A stretch of 64,000 nucleotides of DNA from a virus. This document shows, piece after piece, positions 24,076 through 33,018 of this stretch (the first letter of the stretch is position 1; the number at the start of each line of letters is the position of its first letter). The notes below the pieces were generated by a model, which ran no database searches, was not told where the DNA came from, and worked only from the letters and a program-made list of their open reading frames with translations. A program made the position numbers and the translations under genes. Location of the stretch: positions 39,293 to 103,292 of the IMG/VR virus record IMGVR_UViG_3300012228_000001, one strand, 5' to 3'.

Positions 24076-24464
24076 GCGGGCACCACAACGGCGTCGGACA
24101 CATCTTGAGCATTCGCGCCTTCGCCGGATTCTGGAATGTCGAGATTCTCAAACACTCGAATCTCGGCAAATCCGTTATTGGGCACGGTTTGCCGACCGTC
24201 TGGATATCGCACCACCCACTCACCCCGATACAACCCCGCCTCGTTCGTGTCGCCCGGCTTCCATTCGTATTTAACCTGACCGCTGATCGGATCGTCAACG
24301 AGGATTGCCGCCCCGCCAATGATGGGCTTATCGGGACGATCCGGCCATCGCATCGCGAACCTGACCGTCGTGCCGGTCAAATCCATCACGCTATCATCGG
24401 CGTTCTTGAGCGTCGCATAGAGAGTCGGGAAGTTGTCTCCACGTTTCAAAAAAAAGTCAGCCAT
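24072..24464 (-). CDS. BppU-like baseplate/fibre N-terminal domain protein
   Basis: 130 residues. FFLKRGDNFPTLYATLKNAD, DLTGTTVRFAMR and GLYRGEWVVRYPDG match the small beta domain found at the start of BppU-type receptor-binding and neck proteins. Overlaps the 1057-residue tail gene by 8 bases. Probably binds the fibre complex. Confidence 0.65.
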   Translation of the reverse strand: MADFFLKRGDNFPTLYATLKNADDSVMDLTGTTVRFAMRWPDRPDKPIIGGAAILVDDPISGQVKYEWKPGDTNEAGLYRGEWVVRYPDGRQTVPNNGFAEIRVFENLDIPESGEGANAQDVSDAVVVPA

Positions 24465-27400
24465 CTTGAATCTCCGCGCTGGTGTGCGCTTGGTTTATTT
24501 CCGCGCTCGTATGCGCCCCGTTTATTATTTCGGCGCGATTATACGCTGGTGCGCCGTTCACGTCTACCGCCGTCGCTGATGTTCTCCCGCGCTGCGCGTT
24601 CACGAAGATTCCCGCCGAGTCAATCAATGCCCTAGCCAATGCGGCTTCAATCACACCAGCGAAGAAGATATTTCCGAGTGTCGAGTCTTCGTCATCCGCC
24701 GCGCTGGCGGCTTCGATTGCTTGCGCCGCTGTTACGTTGCCGCCATACGAAACGTCTTGGGCATTGGCCGCTTCGACCCGCGCCGCGACCGCATCTTGAA
24801 TGGCTGACGGTTGATCTGCCGCGCTGGCTGGCTCGCTCACCGCTGCGGCCACAACGATGACAGCGGATACATCGTCGAGCGCGATGCACTGCTCGCTTAC
24901 CGCCATGCCCGCCGTTGCTATTGCCGAAGGGGTATCTTGCGCGTTGGCCGGTTCGGAGATCGCATCCGCTTCGCCGGATATCGCTCCAAAGGACTCGTCG
25001 AGCGCCGCTGCCAGTTCTTCTATCGCCGCGCTTGTCGAATAGGTTGCGCCCGGCGAGTCTTGCGCTGTCGCCGGTTCGGCGCTCGATACCAGCGTAATGA
25101 CGGTCTGACTTGGCGCGTCAGTCGCCGACGCCGGTTCGGTGACGCTCGCCGCTTCGATGGTGTTGTTCCGATCTTGCGCGTCCGCCGCTTCGGTCGTTGA
25201 GGCAACTTGATTAGCAAGAGCGTCGGTCGTGTCTACAGCGTCGGCGGCTTCAACGATAGTTCCCAACAGGCCGACGACTATAATCTCTTGTGCAGTCGCC
25301 GCTTCGGTGATTGACGCGACCGCGTTTTGTATGGCGCTCGGCGCGTCGCTCGCTTCTGCTGATTCTGCACAAGCAGCCACAGCGAGCACAGTGGCCGATG
25401 GGTCGTCCTGCGCATTGGCGGCTTCGCTGATCGATGCCGGGCAAGTGGCGACGCCGCTCGGCGCATCTTCGGCTGTCGACGCTTCGCTGATCGATACGGG
25501 ACAAATTGCGACGCCAATAGGCGCGTCGGCGGCGTTTGCACCTTCGCTAATGTTGGCGACGAGCGTCGACGGCGCTGCGTTGCCCTGATCCTGCGCGGTG
25601 GCCGCTTCGCTGATCGACGCAGGAGTCTCGATGGTCCTGTCCGGCGAGTCCGCCGCGCTCGACGGCTCACTGATCGAGGCGACTTCGGTGGCAATGGCGC
25701 TTGGACTGTCGGCGGCGGCGGCGGCTTCGGTCGTCGACGGCACGCCGGTATAAATCGCCGATGGCGCGTCTTGAGCGGCGGCGGCTTCGGTCGTCGACGC
25801 GGCTGAAACCGCAGCGCCGGATGGATCGTCGGCAGCGCTCGCAGCTTCGGTGAGAGTCGCGACGGCGCTGGTGATTGCCGATGGCGCGTCGGTTGCGCTC
25901 GCGGCTTCGTCCGTCGAGGCGAGAAGCGTGCCAGCACCGCTCGGATCATCGGCGGCGCTCGCGGCCTCGCTGATCGACACCGAATGGGTCGTCGAGGGCA
26001 AAAACCACTGCGTCCCATCTTCCATCAACCCCGGCACACCCGGCGCGGCCTGCACGACAACCCTGCGGCCTATCGCATCCAGATTGTTGTCAAAAACGTC
26101 GTAGCCGTCCGCCGTGATTCCGACCTTGGTCGGCGGGACGGTTATATATTCGCTTGCGTTCGCCGCTTCGGTGATCGCAGCATTTATAAACAGGATTGCG
26201 TCCGGGTCGTCTTGGGCGTCGGCGGCTTCGGTCGTCGCGGAGAGAAGCGTACTGGCACCGTTCGGATCGTCGAGAGCGCTCGCAGCCTCGGTCGTCGACG
26301 GGACCATTGTGGCAATCGCCGATGGACTGTCGGCGGCGCTGTTGAGCGTCCCTTCTTCGATTGCAACTTGATGATCGGTGGCTGTCGACTTTTGAATGAA
26401 GGCGACTTCAACGCTGGCTGGATAGTTCGATGCTACGGGCAAGGCGGGTGTGGCATTGCCTACCGTGACCATGCTGTTATTCGAACTGGTCGTTGTAGCG
26501 TGGGTGTGACCGGGACTGGAAGCTGTAACCGCAGTGCCGGTTGCGCCGACAATGTTTGTGGTCGCGTTGATGGTCAGCGTGTGCTGGTGATCGGTAGCCG
26601 CCCAAGTGTGCGTATGGGCCGCGCCGGTGTGCGAATGGTCAGCACTCCCACCAGTGTTGAGCAGCTCGCTTAGAGCGTCGCAGCCCTTGATGAATAGCCC
26701 TTGGCAAAGATTCGGCGTGCCATTATTGCCGTCGCAGAGAATCCATCCCGTAGGAATGTCTGCAAGCACCTGAAGCCAAAGAGCGATCAACCCGCCCGGT
26801 GGTACTTCGCCACCTGCCGGTGGTGCGATGACTGCGAGTTTTATCCAAGGTGGTTCAGCCGCCGCTGCCGTGGCGTTGCCCGATTGCGAGAGCGCACCAG
26901 CATTGCAAAGGCCAAAATTGTTGGATGCTGCGCTGTAGCCGTGAGTATGCTGATCGCCCGCAACAGTGGCGCTGCCCTGCGCACTATTGGAAACGTTCCC
27001 GCCTGCGCCCGTAGTACCGCTTGGATGACCGTGAGTGCTTGAATGTTGGTGACTGCCGCCGACATGCGTATGATCGGCTCCACCACCAGTACCGCCGCCG
27101 TCGCCCGCTGCTGCCGCGCCGCGCAGAAATTTGTTCTTCCCATTGGCCGGTTGTGTCCACGAAGGCGGCAAAGTCGCGTTGTTGAAAAAAGTGATCGCGC
27201 CTTCAGGGATGGTCGTTGGCGAACCGTCCGATTCGATCCAAATCGTATCCCAACGAGCAGGGTCGAGATCGATACTGTCGCTGTTCGGCGCGGCGGTTCC
27301 GGTGACATCCGTACTGGCCGCGACTACGCCGACAGTGTGAGTATGAGTAAGGTTTGTCTGTGAATCGACGCCTGCGGCAGTGGAGTGTTGGGCGCTGCCC

Positions 27401-27630
27401 GAAGCGGCGGCGGTGCTGCCCCCGGTTAAGTGAGTGTGAGCTATTGTGTGATCGTGATTGGCAGTGGCGTGATAATGCTGCGCCGTGCCACCCGTACTGC
27501 CGGGGTCGGTGGATGAATTCGGGATGGACTTCGGGTGTTTTCCATCGAGCGCGGTGACACGACCCCACCCGCTAGGAATACTTCCCGCTGTGCTCGGCCA
27601 ACCAATTATTACATGAATGGGGATCGCCAC
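24457..27630 (-). CDS. Long repeat-containing tail/fibre protein with collar-type domains
   Basis: 1057 residues, GTG start after AGGGGGGAGC. The N-terminal 420 residues hold His-rich collar units (GGTAQHYHATANHDH; GGGADHTHVGGSHQHSSTHG; GWILCDGNNGTPNLC), as in tail-collar fibres where His triads bind iron. From about 430 to 1000 the protein is built of some 25 repeats of about 20 residues of the type EAA.A.D.PSA, Ala/Ser/Asp-rich and likely an extended stalk. The C-terminus (GAHTSAEINQAHTSAEIQDG) is a short repeat. Confidence 0.75.
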   Translation of the reverse strand: MAIPIHVIIGWPSTAGSIPSGWGRVTALDGKHPKSIPNSSTDPGSTGGTAQHYHATANHDHTIAHTHLTGGSTAAASGSAQHSTAAGVDSQTNLTHTHTVGVVAASTDVTGTAAPNSDSIDLDPARWDTIWIESDGSPTTIPEGAITFFNNATLPPSWTQPANGKNKFLRGAAAAGDGGGTGGGADHTHVGGSHQHSSTHGHPSGTTGAGGNVSNSAQGSATVAGDQHTHGYSAASNNFGLCNAGALSQSGNATAAAAEPPWIKLAVIAPPAGGEVPPGGLIALWLQVLADIPTGWILCDGNNGTPNLCQGLFIKGCDALSELLNTGGSADHSHTGAAHTHTWAATDHQHTLTINATTNIVGATGTAVTASSPGHTHATTTSSNNSMVTVGNATPALPVASNYPASVEVAFIQKSTATDHQVAIEEGTLNSAADSPSAIATMVPSTTEAASALDDPNGASTLLSATTEAADAQDDPDAILFINAAITEAANASEYITVPPTKVGITADGYDVFDNNLDAIGRRVVVQAAPGVPGLMEDGTQWFLPSTTHSVSISEAASAADDPSGAGTLLASTDEAASATDAPSAITSAVATLTEAASAADDPSGAAVSAASTTEAAAAQDAPSAIYTGVPSTTEAAAAADSPSAIATEVASISEPSSAADSPDRTIETPASISEAATAQDQGNAAPSTLVANISEGANAADAPIGVAICPVSISEASTAEDAPSGVATCPASISEAANAQDDPSATVLAVAACAESAEASDAPSAIQNAVASITEAATAQEIIVVGLLGTIVEAADAVDTTDALANQVASTTEAADAQDRNNTIEAASVTEPASATDAPSQTVITLVSSAEPATAQDSPGATYSTSAAIEELAAALDESFGAISGEADAISEPANAQDTPSAIATAGMAVSEQCIALDDVSAVIVVAAAVSEPASAADQPSAIQDAVAARVEAANAQDVSYGGNVTAAQAIEAASAADDEDSTLGNIFFAGVIEAALARALIDSAGIFVNAQRGRTSATAVDVNGAPAYNRAEIINGAHTSAEINQAHTSAEIQDG

Positions 27631-27643
27631 GACCGGCTCCCCC

Positions 27644-27850
27644 CTAATGCGGCGGCGCGCACTCTTCGCCGAAATGCTCTATGACGCTGTGAATCGCGTA
27701 GACGTTCTTGCGAACCAGTTTCTTTGCCCGCGTCAATGCCTCGTCGCTGTCGGAAGCGATCAAATCGATTGACGCATTATCGATGAAATTCCCGGTCGAG
27801 ATATCGACTCTCTCGCAAGCCCAAACGATAAAGTGGAAATGAGTTTTCAA
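27644..27850 (-). CDS. Small hypothetical protein
   Basis: 68 residues. The start is a TTG overlapping the upstream stop (TTGA), the only start that fits. Reads KTHFHFIVWACERVDIST, then helical EALTRAKKLVRKNVYAIH. The 'eAl.rAk..v' pattern resembles small phage helical proteins. Unknown function. Confidence 0.5.
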   Translation of the reverse strand: MKTHFHFIVWACERVDISTGNFIDNASIDLIASDSDEALTRAKKLVRKNVYAIHSVIEHFGEECAPPH

Positions 27851-28326
27851 TTTGGAGTCGTCCCAAAGACAAAACGCAGCACGATATATGTCGCAACGCC
27901 GCCCGCCGTGGTTATGTTCGCGTCGAGCGTGCAAGGCGTCGTTCCGCACGTCGCGCCGTCGAGCGCGAACGAGTGAAGTATTGGCGAACCATTGACCGTT
28001 CCCGCTGCCCATGCCGCCGTGCCGCAAGTAAGAGCGCCGGTCAAGATCGACGTGCCGCTTCCGCCCGTAAGAATAGGCGTGACGGTCGGCGATCCCGCGT
28101 TGGCGTAGCAGGCAACGCCTTTGATAACGAGATCGCGCCCGCGCACGTTGCCGCACACCCTTGGTATGTCTTCGTCGTTAGCAAGCACCGCTGCCGTGCT
28201 CGATACGCTTCCAATGGCAACTTCGCAGGTGTAGCGATTCTGCTCGCCCCCTCGCGCTGGCACTTGCGCGTGTGCGCTAACGCAGAGCAGCGCGAAAAGA
28301 ATCGCCGCCGAAACTATGCGCTTCAT
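27847..28326 (-). CDS. Secreted/virion protein with signal peptide
   Basis: 159 residues. Signal peptide MKRIVSAAILFALLCVSAHA, cleavage after AHA. The mature part is a beta-rich domain with paired cysteines (CEVAIG, CGNVRG, CYANAG, CGTAAW, CGTTPCTLD) that would form disulfides in the periplasm. ATGA-type overlaps on both sides place it in the fibre operon. Role unknown. Confidence 0.65.
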   Translation of the reverse strand: MKRIVSAAILFALLCVSAHAQVPARGGEQNRYTCEVAIGSVSSTAAVLANDEDIPRVCGNVRGRDLVIKGVACYANAGSPTVTPILTGGSGTSILTGALTCGTAAWAAGTVNGSPILHSFALDGATCGTTPCTLDANITTAGGVATYIVLRFVFGTTPN

Positions 28327-28685
28327 TTCACCACCACCCCGTCGTAGCAGATGCGCTTGCTGCCCGCGTCGAGATTTTTGATGCGCAGATAATTGGCGTT
28401 GGTAACGCGGATGCCAGGAGAAAAGTTTTGCCAGTCTGGACCGAGCATCGAGATGGTGCCAATCAGATTCGACCCGTCGTAGCGCTCGATCTGGATGTTG
28501 GCCTCAAAATAGATATTCTGAATTAGCCACTCCGCACCGGCCCCCGGCTGAATCGCGAGCGTGTTACCCGTGGTAATCTGCGAGTTTGTCCCGCAAGTAA
28601 CAGCATCGCCTACGGCTGCATAGACAGGACTGGCGACGAGCAGCGCCAAGGCGCACGCCGCCGCCAGAAACAATCGACGTGTCAT
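28323..28685 (-). CDS. Secreted/virion protein with signal peptide
   Basis: 120 residues. Signal peptide MTRRLFLAAACALALLVASP, cleavage after VYA at about 23. The mature part, about 97 residues, is beta-rich (WLIQNIYFEANIQIERYDGS) with two cysteines. Similar design to its downstream neighbour. Unknown. Confidence 0.65.
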   Translation of the reverse strand: MTRRLFLAAACALALLVASPVYAAVGDAVTCGTNSQITTGNTLAIQPGAGAEWLIQNIYFEANIQIERYDGSNLIGTISMLGPDWQNFSPGIRVTNANYLRIKNLDAGSKRICYDGVVVK

Positions 28686-28696
28686 AGCACCCCCGA

Positions 28697-29404
28697 TTAC
28701 AGAGTTGCCGTGTACGATACGTTGAGCGTATCGCCGACCTCAACTACTTTATCACCCCCGCTGAACACACCTGCCGAATAAAGCTTGCCGTTCGTGTCGG
28801 CAATCGTGCTCACCGCGCTTGGGCCATAGATCAAAAACGACCCCTTCACGGTCCCGCCAGTGGTGATGATCGGGAACGGGAGCGCGGCGCTTAACGCCTT
28901 GCTCTTGTTGCTCGCCGCTGCCCACGCGGCGGTTTTGCGCGGCGTAGTGTAGAGCGGAAAGTTCGTTGACGACCCCGCCTCTTTCCAACCGTTCGCGCCG
29001 TTGATACCAGCCGCCGTATCGGTGATCGCCGTTGTCGAGTAGGACACTGAACTAATCAGGCCCATAAAGGGACCAACGACCGTGTAGCCCGACCCGGCCA
29101 GAAACGTATCGAGCGCCAGTTGCGCCCCCTCGTTGGTGACATGGTTGGGGGCTTCGGCCCGCCATTTTTCTTCGAGCAAGCTTTCGGCCCGCTCGCGTAG
29201 GCGCAACGCTTTGGCAAAGTTGCCCTCGGCTTCGAGCGCGGCCACTTCTTCCAAGAGCGCCAGATATGTCTGCCGCTCGGCTTCCCGTGGCCCGATATTG
29301 ATGGCGTCGAACCGCCCGCTCAAGAATCCGGCCTCGACATGCTGCGCCCCGCGCAGGATCACCGCATCGGAAAAAACCTTCGCATCAACTCTCTCTGTGT
29401 TCAT
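28697..29404 (-). CDS. Phage structural protein (LGLI...GDTLNVSYTATL family)
   Basis: 235 residues, AGGGGGG ribosome binding site. A coiled coil at 40-85 (LLEEVAALEAEGNFAKAL) precedes a domain with VVGPFMGLISS, GWKEAGSSTNFP, FLIYGPSAV and GDTLNVSYTATL. The last motif marks a family widely found among fibre and decoration genes of tailed phages. Transcription may start at the TGTATATGCAG motif just upstream. Confidence 0.65.
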   Translation of the reverse strand: MNTERVDAKVFSDAVILRGAQHVEAGFLSGRFDAINIGPREAERQTYLALLEEVAALEAEGNFAKALRLRERAESLLEEKWRAEAPNHVTNEGAQLALDTFLAGSGYTVVGPFMGLISSVSYSTTAITDTAAGINGANGWKEAGSSTNFPLYTTPRKTAAWAAASNKSKALSAALPFPIITTGGTVKGSFLIYGPSAVSTIADTNGKLYSAGVFSGGDKVVEVGDTLNVSYTATL

Positions 29405-29426
29405 AAAACAATCCCCCCTGTGTTTA

Positions 29427-29675
29427 TTATTTCTGCATATACACTATTTTCAACCGATTGTGCGACTTTTTCGCTTTGGGTTCCTGTTGCGGCGGCTCGC
29501 AAGCCTCGAACTTCCCCAAGTGCGTGTGCCCCTTGCACTTCAAGCACAGCGCGAATATCGAGTCGCCATCCGTCTTGACGATTGTCTGTCGGATCGCCTT
29601 GCCATCGGCGTTGAATAGATTCTCGCCGCATGAGCAATTGACGGCCTTGGACAGTTGTCGTATGGTTTCAGACAT
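29427..29675 (-). CDS. Zinc-ribbon protein
   Basis: 82 residues. CSCGENLFNADGK and CLKCKGHTHLG form a likely zinc ribbon; the C-terminal tail is basic. The last codons coincide with the TGTATATGCAG motif (ATA GTG TAT ATG CAG AAA TAA). No strong ribosome binding site at the ATG. Confidence 0.55.
   Translation of the reverse strand: MSETIRQLSKAVNCSCGENLFNADGKAIRQTIVKTDGDSIFALCLKCKGHTHLGKFEACEPPQQEPKAKKSHNRLKIVYMQK
29433..29443 (-). promoter_or_regulatory. Candidate late promoter motif TGTATATGCAG
   Basis: Third copy, one base different from those before the protease and capsid genes, and again closely followed by AGGGGGG and an ATG, here of the 28697-29404 gene. It lies over the last codons of the upstream frame, so a chance match is less easily excluded. 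Confidence 0.4.
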
Positions 29676-29877
29676 GATGGATGACGCCGCTCAAAGAATC
29701 CTTAAAATCATCGATAAACATTTAGCTTCACAGCCCCCCGAACACGCGGCCAAGCTGCGCAAGGCCGGGCGTCGCGCTATCGAGCGAATCGTTTCCGGTG
29801 CTCACGGAAAGCCTCTTCCGCAAGCGTCCACTCCTGACTTCCCTGCTGAATCCCATACGCCAGAAGCACGCGGCTGA
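29674..29877 (+). CDS. Possible small helical protein (uncertain)
   Basis: 67-codon plus-strand frame. Its first half reads like a real helix (AQRILKIIDKHLASQPPEHA). It fills the otherwise empty 101-base gap, but runs 101 bases antisense into the end of the 29777-31228 gene and has no ribosome binding site. Kept only as a possibility. Confidence 0.25.
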   Translation: MMDDAAQRILKIIDKHLASQPPEHAAKLRKAGRRAIERIVSGAHGKPLPQASTPDFPAESHTPEARG

Positions 29878-31228
29878 TATCACCCCAATTGCCGGTCTTG
29901 AGTAGGTCACGCATTTCGCGCAACCGCTTGTTGGTTTTCTCGCGGGCTTCTTCGGACATTGGCGGTTTGCGCCCCCTCGATTGATCTTCTTTCATCGCCT
30001 GATGCACGTCGGCTTTCTTCTTGGCCTCTTCGTCGTCGGGATATTCATACTTGTACTTTCCCGGCGTGCCCTCGCGTGTAATGTAATCGTGCGTCGGTCG
30101 CACGGTGCCGAGCGGCATGGCTTTGACCGCCACGGCCATCTTGATCGGCTGCGGCGTGGCGACCGGGCGGGCGAAGTATTGACCGTCCCGGTAAACGATC
30201 TTGTCGACGCGCACCGCCTTGCGCAGCGGCGTGACCACGATGGGCTTGTGTACCGGCGCGATCCAATACACCGACACCGACTTGGCAAACTTGGACAGCT
30301 CTTTGTTGATCCATAACGAACTGGCGCGAAAGCCGTCGATAGGCTCCTTGTTCAAAAACAACAGCTCGAAGCCGTGCTCGGCTGGCTTGGTGTTGAGAAC
30401 GACCTGCTCAAACTCGCCGACCGGCTCGATAAAACTTGACCGGATATCGGGAGTCTTCCATGAATGCGCGATGCCGTCTTTGGCTTTATGGCTGGCGTTC
30501 TTTTCAAAGAACTTGATAAGCTGCTCGGCCTCACCCGGCTCGCCCGGCTTGAACGCGAGCGCATACTGGACGCTGCGGCCAAACGTTTGATCGCCGATCT
30601 TTTCAAGCTTGATGTTCGCGTCGCCGTGCCAGCTATCCTTCCACGCGACGACCGTGGCGACCGGCACGACTTCGTAGGGCACTTCGATGCCAAGCTTCGA
30701 CAACCGGCGCAACAGCTCTTCGCCGTGATCGGTGTGACCTTGGTACTGGTGATAAACGATCCGGTTCGTGCCTTGCCGCAATAAATTTGCGTAATCAGCT
30801 TTAGCGACGTTGTAGGCGTCTATCGGATAGCCGACCTTTTGGGCGACACTGATAATATGATCGCCCTCTTTCTTGATCGATGCCGGAACAAACTCGTCGA
30901 AGCTTTTCGGAATATCGCCGATGGTCTTTTGGAACGGCTCGAAGTAATTATGCTCGCCGCGCCCGGCACCGTGGAGCGCCGTCGCGCTGTGATCGCCATC
31001 GTTGCAGGCGTCGAGAAGCTTCTTTAGTTCCGCCGCCTTAATATCGAGCGGCTTGCCCTTGAACTCCCGGCGCACGCGCTCGCATAGGTGATCGAGCATC
31101 TTTTGATCGATTGGCCCCTTGCCGAAGTCGAGCGCCCGCGTGCCGTCCGGCCTGCGGTGCTCTTTCCAGGGTGCTTGCGGCTGCTGGTCTTTTGGACTGC
31201 TCTTTCCTGGCGCGTTCATCATGGTCAT
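29777..31228 (-). CDS. Putative injected/virion protein of the polyvalent cluster
   Basis: 483 residues from the ATG at 31228; a frame extension to 31282 runs into the homing-like gene and lacks support. Not recognised as a whole. TPGKYKYEYPDDEE near residue 420 (after THDYITREG) matches a short motif 'YI.REGTPG.Y.Y.Y' seen in phage proteins with polyvalent or MuF contexts. The charged C-terminal segment looks like a linker region plus helix. The start lies 15 bases from the divergent homing-like gene, and no ribosome binding site is visible. Confidence 0.65.
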   Translation of the reverse strand: MTMMNAPGKSSPKDQQPQAPWKEHRRPDGTRALDFGKGPIDQKMLDHLCERVRREFKGKPLDIKAAELKKLLDACNDGDHSATALHGAGRGEHNYFEPFQKTIGDIPKSFDEFVPASIKKEGDHIISVAQKVGYPIDAYNVAKADYANLLRQGTNRIVYHQYQGHTDHGEELLRRLSKLGIEVPYEVVPVATVVAWKDSWHGDANIKLEKIGDQTFGRSVQYALAFKPGEPGEAEQLIKFFEKNASHKAKDGIAHSWKTPDIRSSFIEPVGEFEQVVLNTKPAEHGFELLFLNKEPIDGFRASSLWINKELSKFAKSVSVYWIAPVHKPIVVTPLRKAVRVDKIVYRDGQYFARPVATPQPIKMAVAVKAMPLGTVRPTHDYITREGTPGKYKYEYPDDEEAKKKADVHQAMKEDQSRGRKPPMSEEAREKTNKRLREMRDLLKTGNWGDISRVLLAYGIQQGSQEWTLAEEAFREHRKRFAR

Positions 31229-31242
31229 GCTATAGAACCCGA

Positions 31243-31677
31243 ATGGCTGATCGACGATACGTTCACGGCATGGCCGGAACAAAGCTTTATTTTCTCTGGC
31301 GTAACATGCTTAGTCGCTGTTACAACTCCAACGATTCTCATTATCAATGGTGGGGCGGGCGCGGCATCACCGTCTGCGATGAATGGCAAACGTTTCCACC
31401 GTTCTACGCTTGGGTGCTGACGATTTATCCCGATGGTCAAATCCCCAAAGGCTTGACGCTGGATCGCAAAGAGAATGAAGGTCATTACTCGCCGGACAAT
31501 TGCCGCTGGATTACTCATAAAGAACAATGCAACAATCGTCGCTCTAATCGCTGGCTCACGCACAACGGGAAAACGCAGAACGTCGTCCAGTGGGCGAAAG
31601 AGTTGAATGTGCCCGCGCCAACTCTGTATGACCGTCTTCGTAAGGGATGGCCTGCTCATAAAATCCTAGTGTCTTGA
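31243..31677 (+). CDS. Homing-endonuclease-like protein (YGGRGI...NCRW family)
   Basis: 144 residues from the ATG at 31243. LYFLWRNMLSRCYN, WWGGRGITVCDEWQTFPPF, LTLDRKENEG and NCRWITHKEQCNNRRSNR are the family signature, here with WGGRGI; one NUMOD-like repeat follows (VVQWAKELNVPAPTLYDRL). Opposite in direction to all neighbours. Its start is 14 bases from that of the 483-residue gene and its end overlaps the next gene by 12 bases. Confidence 0.75.
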   Translation: MADRRYVHGMAGTKLYFLWRNMLSRCYNSNDSHYQWWGGRGITVCDEWQTFPPFYAWVLTIYPDGQIPKGLTLDRKENEGHYSPDNCRWITHKEQCNNRRSNRWLTHNGKTQNVVQWAKELNVPAPTLYDRLRKGWPAHKILVS

Positions 31678-31953
31678 AAATTTCCCTTGATATTGAATTT
31701 GGTATTGGGGCGGAACTTCTTTCCCCTGCTCGTCGACCGCTGCCTGCGGCTGGCGATTCTTCATGCTCTGGACCGCCGCTGCCTGCGCTTCCTTGCGCCG
31801 CTTGTCTTCTTCCTTGTCGAGTTGCTTGACGCGCTGATTGTTGCCGTAGCGCTCGTGCGTCGTCATGCGCGGCGACACGGCGAGATAGGCTTCGAAGTCG
31901 GCCTTCTTGACCGGCTTGACGATCTGCGACTTCTTGACGTTGAAGACGTTCAT
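31666..31953 (-). CDS. Small charged protein of the polyvalent cluster
   Basis: 95 residues. Basic N-terminus (VFNVKKSQIVKPVKKADFEA), coiled coil in the middle (LDKEEDKRRKEAQAAAV) and a Gln-rich tail. Its start touches the stop of the upstream linker-containing gene. Role unknown. Confidence 0.55.
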   Translation of the reverse strand: MNVFNVKKSQIVKPVKKADFEAYLAVSPRMTTHERYGNNQRVKQLDKEEDKRRKEAQAAAVQSMKNRQPQAAVDEQGKEVPPQYQIQYQGKFSRH

Positions 31954-32792
31954 TACTTTGGGTCTGCCAAAACGTCGACGAAATGCGCCCCGCGTTGCAC
32001 CATGCGCTTTGCGCCATCTTCGCTAAGGCGCACCCTGTCACCGTCCGATTCCGTCCAATACTCCCAAGCGCCGCCCGATCTGTCGCGGAAGACCTTGTTG
32101 CCAGCTAGGGCCGACGATGTTGGCTTGGGCATAGACGGTCTATCAACGTCCGGGTCGGCGTCTTTCCCACGCTGCGTGTACCCCCCGACCGCGTGCCCCC
32201 CGCGAACGTGCGGCTTGACCTGCTTAATCGCTTTTAGCAGCGACACGACGACAAAAAATCCATCGCCGAGAAGCGACTTGCGATAGGGCTTGTCGCCGGG
32301 ACCGGGCCGATACATGACGTTATGCCTTGGTTCTGGCGCGTCGGGATTCTTCGCGTCGGTCATCACGTCGCCCTCGGCCACGCTCGGATCGAGGCTCGGC
32401 GCCGCCCCGTGCCCGACCACGCTCTGCACGATCTCTTTTTTGCGATAGGGCTGATTACGCTGCACCATTGGGCGGTCGGTTGAGCCGTACTCTAACCGCT
32501 TCGTTTTCTTGTCCGGGTTTTGATGACGCTGCACTGCCGGATTTTTCTTCGACGGTTGAAGCGGGAGATTGCGGATGGCCTTCGCCGCCATGCCGTTGCG
32601 CTTCTTCTTGGCGGCATTGACGTTGTGCTCCTGCTCGTCGTTGTAGGCGTGACTCTGCGGATGGCGGTTCTGCTTATCCCATTCTGGCTCTTCTTCGCTT
32701 ATGCCCGTGCTGCCCGCCTTGCCTTCATCCTCGACGCCATTGGACGACTTGATTAAAACGCGCTTCCCGCGCAAGGAAATCATTGGTAGCAT
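31953..32792 (-). CDS. Polyvalent-cluster protein with one copy of the 21-residue linker
   Basis: 279 residues. Residues 71-91 are the linker that is repeated six times in the giant protein (core LPLQPSKKNPAVQRHQ). Before it lies a short disordered, charged region; after it a Pro/Lys/Arg-rich stretch and a C-terminal module (GGAWEYWTESDGDRVRLSED, then MVQRGAHFVDV). The same arrangement of short leader, linker and effector module as in the kinase at 33358 suggests a packaged or processed cargo protein; function of the module unknown. Confidence 0.7.
   Translation of the reverse strand: MLPMISLRGKRVLIKSSNGVEDEGKAGSTGISEEEPEWDKQNRHPQSHAYNDEQEHNVNAAKKKRNGMAAKAIRNLPLQPSKKNPAVQRHQNPDKKTKRLEYGSTDRPMVQRNQPYRKKEIVQSVVGHGAAPSLDPSVAEGDVMTDAKNPDAPEPRHNVMYRPGPGDKPYRKSLLGDGFFVVVSLLKAIKQVKPHVRGGHAVGGYTQRGKDADPDVDRPSMPKPTSSALAGNKVFRDRSGGAWEYWTESDGDRVRLSEDGAKRMVQRGAHFVDVLADPK
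32520..32582 (-). repeat. Linker copy in the 279-residue protein
   Basis: Encodes residues 71-91, KAIRNLPLQPSKKNPAVQRH plus Q. Differs from linker copy 1 of the giant protein at three positions. Confidence 0.85.
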
Positions 32793-32802
32793 AAAACCCC
32801 CT

Positions 32803-33018
32803 TCAAGCAGCCAGCACTAAAATCCCCGTTTCACTGTAAACGATTTTGACGATTGTCTTGCAGCGTCGGCATCGTATTTCGATTTGATAAGACCCCTGCC
32901 CGCGTAGATCGCCGACGACTTCTGCGTTCGTCGCCAGCAACGTTCCACGCGGCTGTCCCGTCTTCGGGTCGATCCCGCAATGCCGGTTAGGGCAACGTAT
33001 CAAATCAATCTTCGGCAT
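32803..33018 (-). CDS. Com-like small zinc-finger protein
   Basis: 71 residues. IDLIRCPNRHCG near the start and IEIRCRRCKTIVKIVY near the end form one zinc ribbon, in the layout of phage Mu Com-like proteins (I.C..C....i.i.C..C). Com-like proteins regulate translation, but this gene does not overlap a methylase gene. It overlaps the gene upstream by 14 bases. Confidence 0.55.
   Translation of the reverse strand: MPKIDLIRCPNRHCGIDPKTGQPRGTLLATNAEVVGDLRGQGSYQIEIRCRRCKTIVKIVYSETGILVLAA

Noticed and set aside
24457-27630. Regular repeats that might be a CRISPR array
   Set aside because: The repeats are in-frame protein repeats of a tail protein, with no conserved DNA repeat and no unique spacers.
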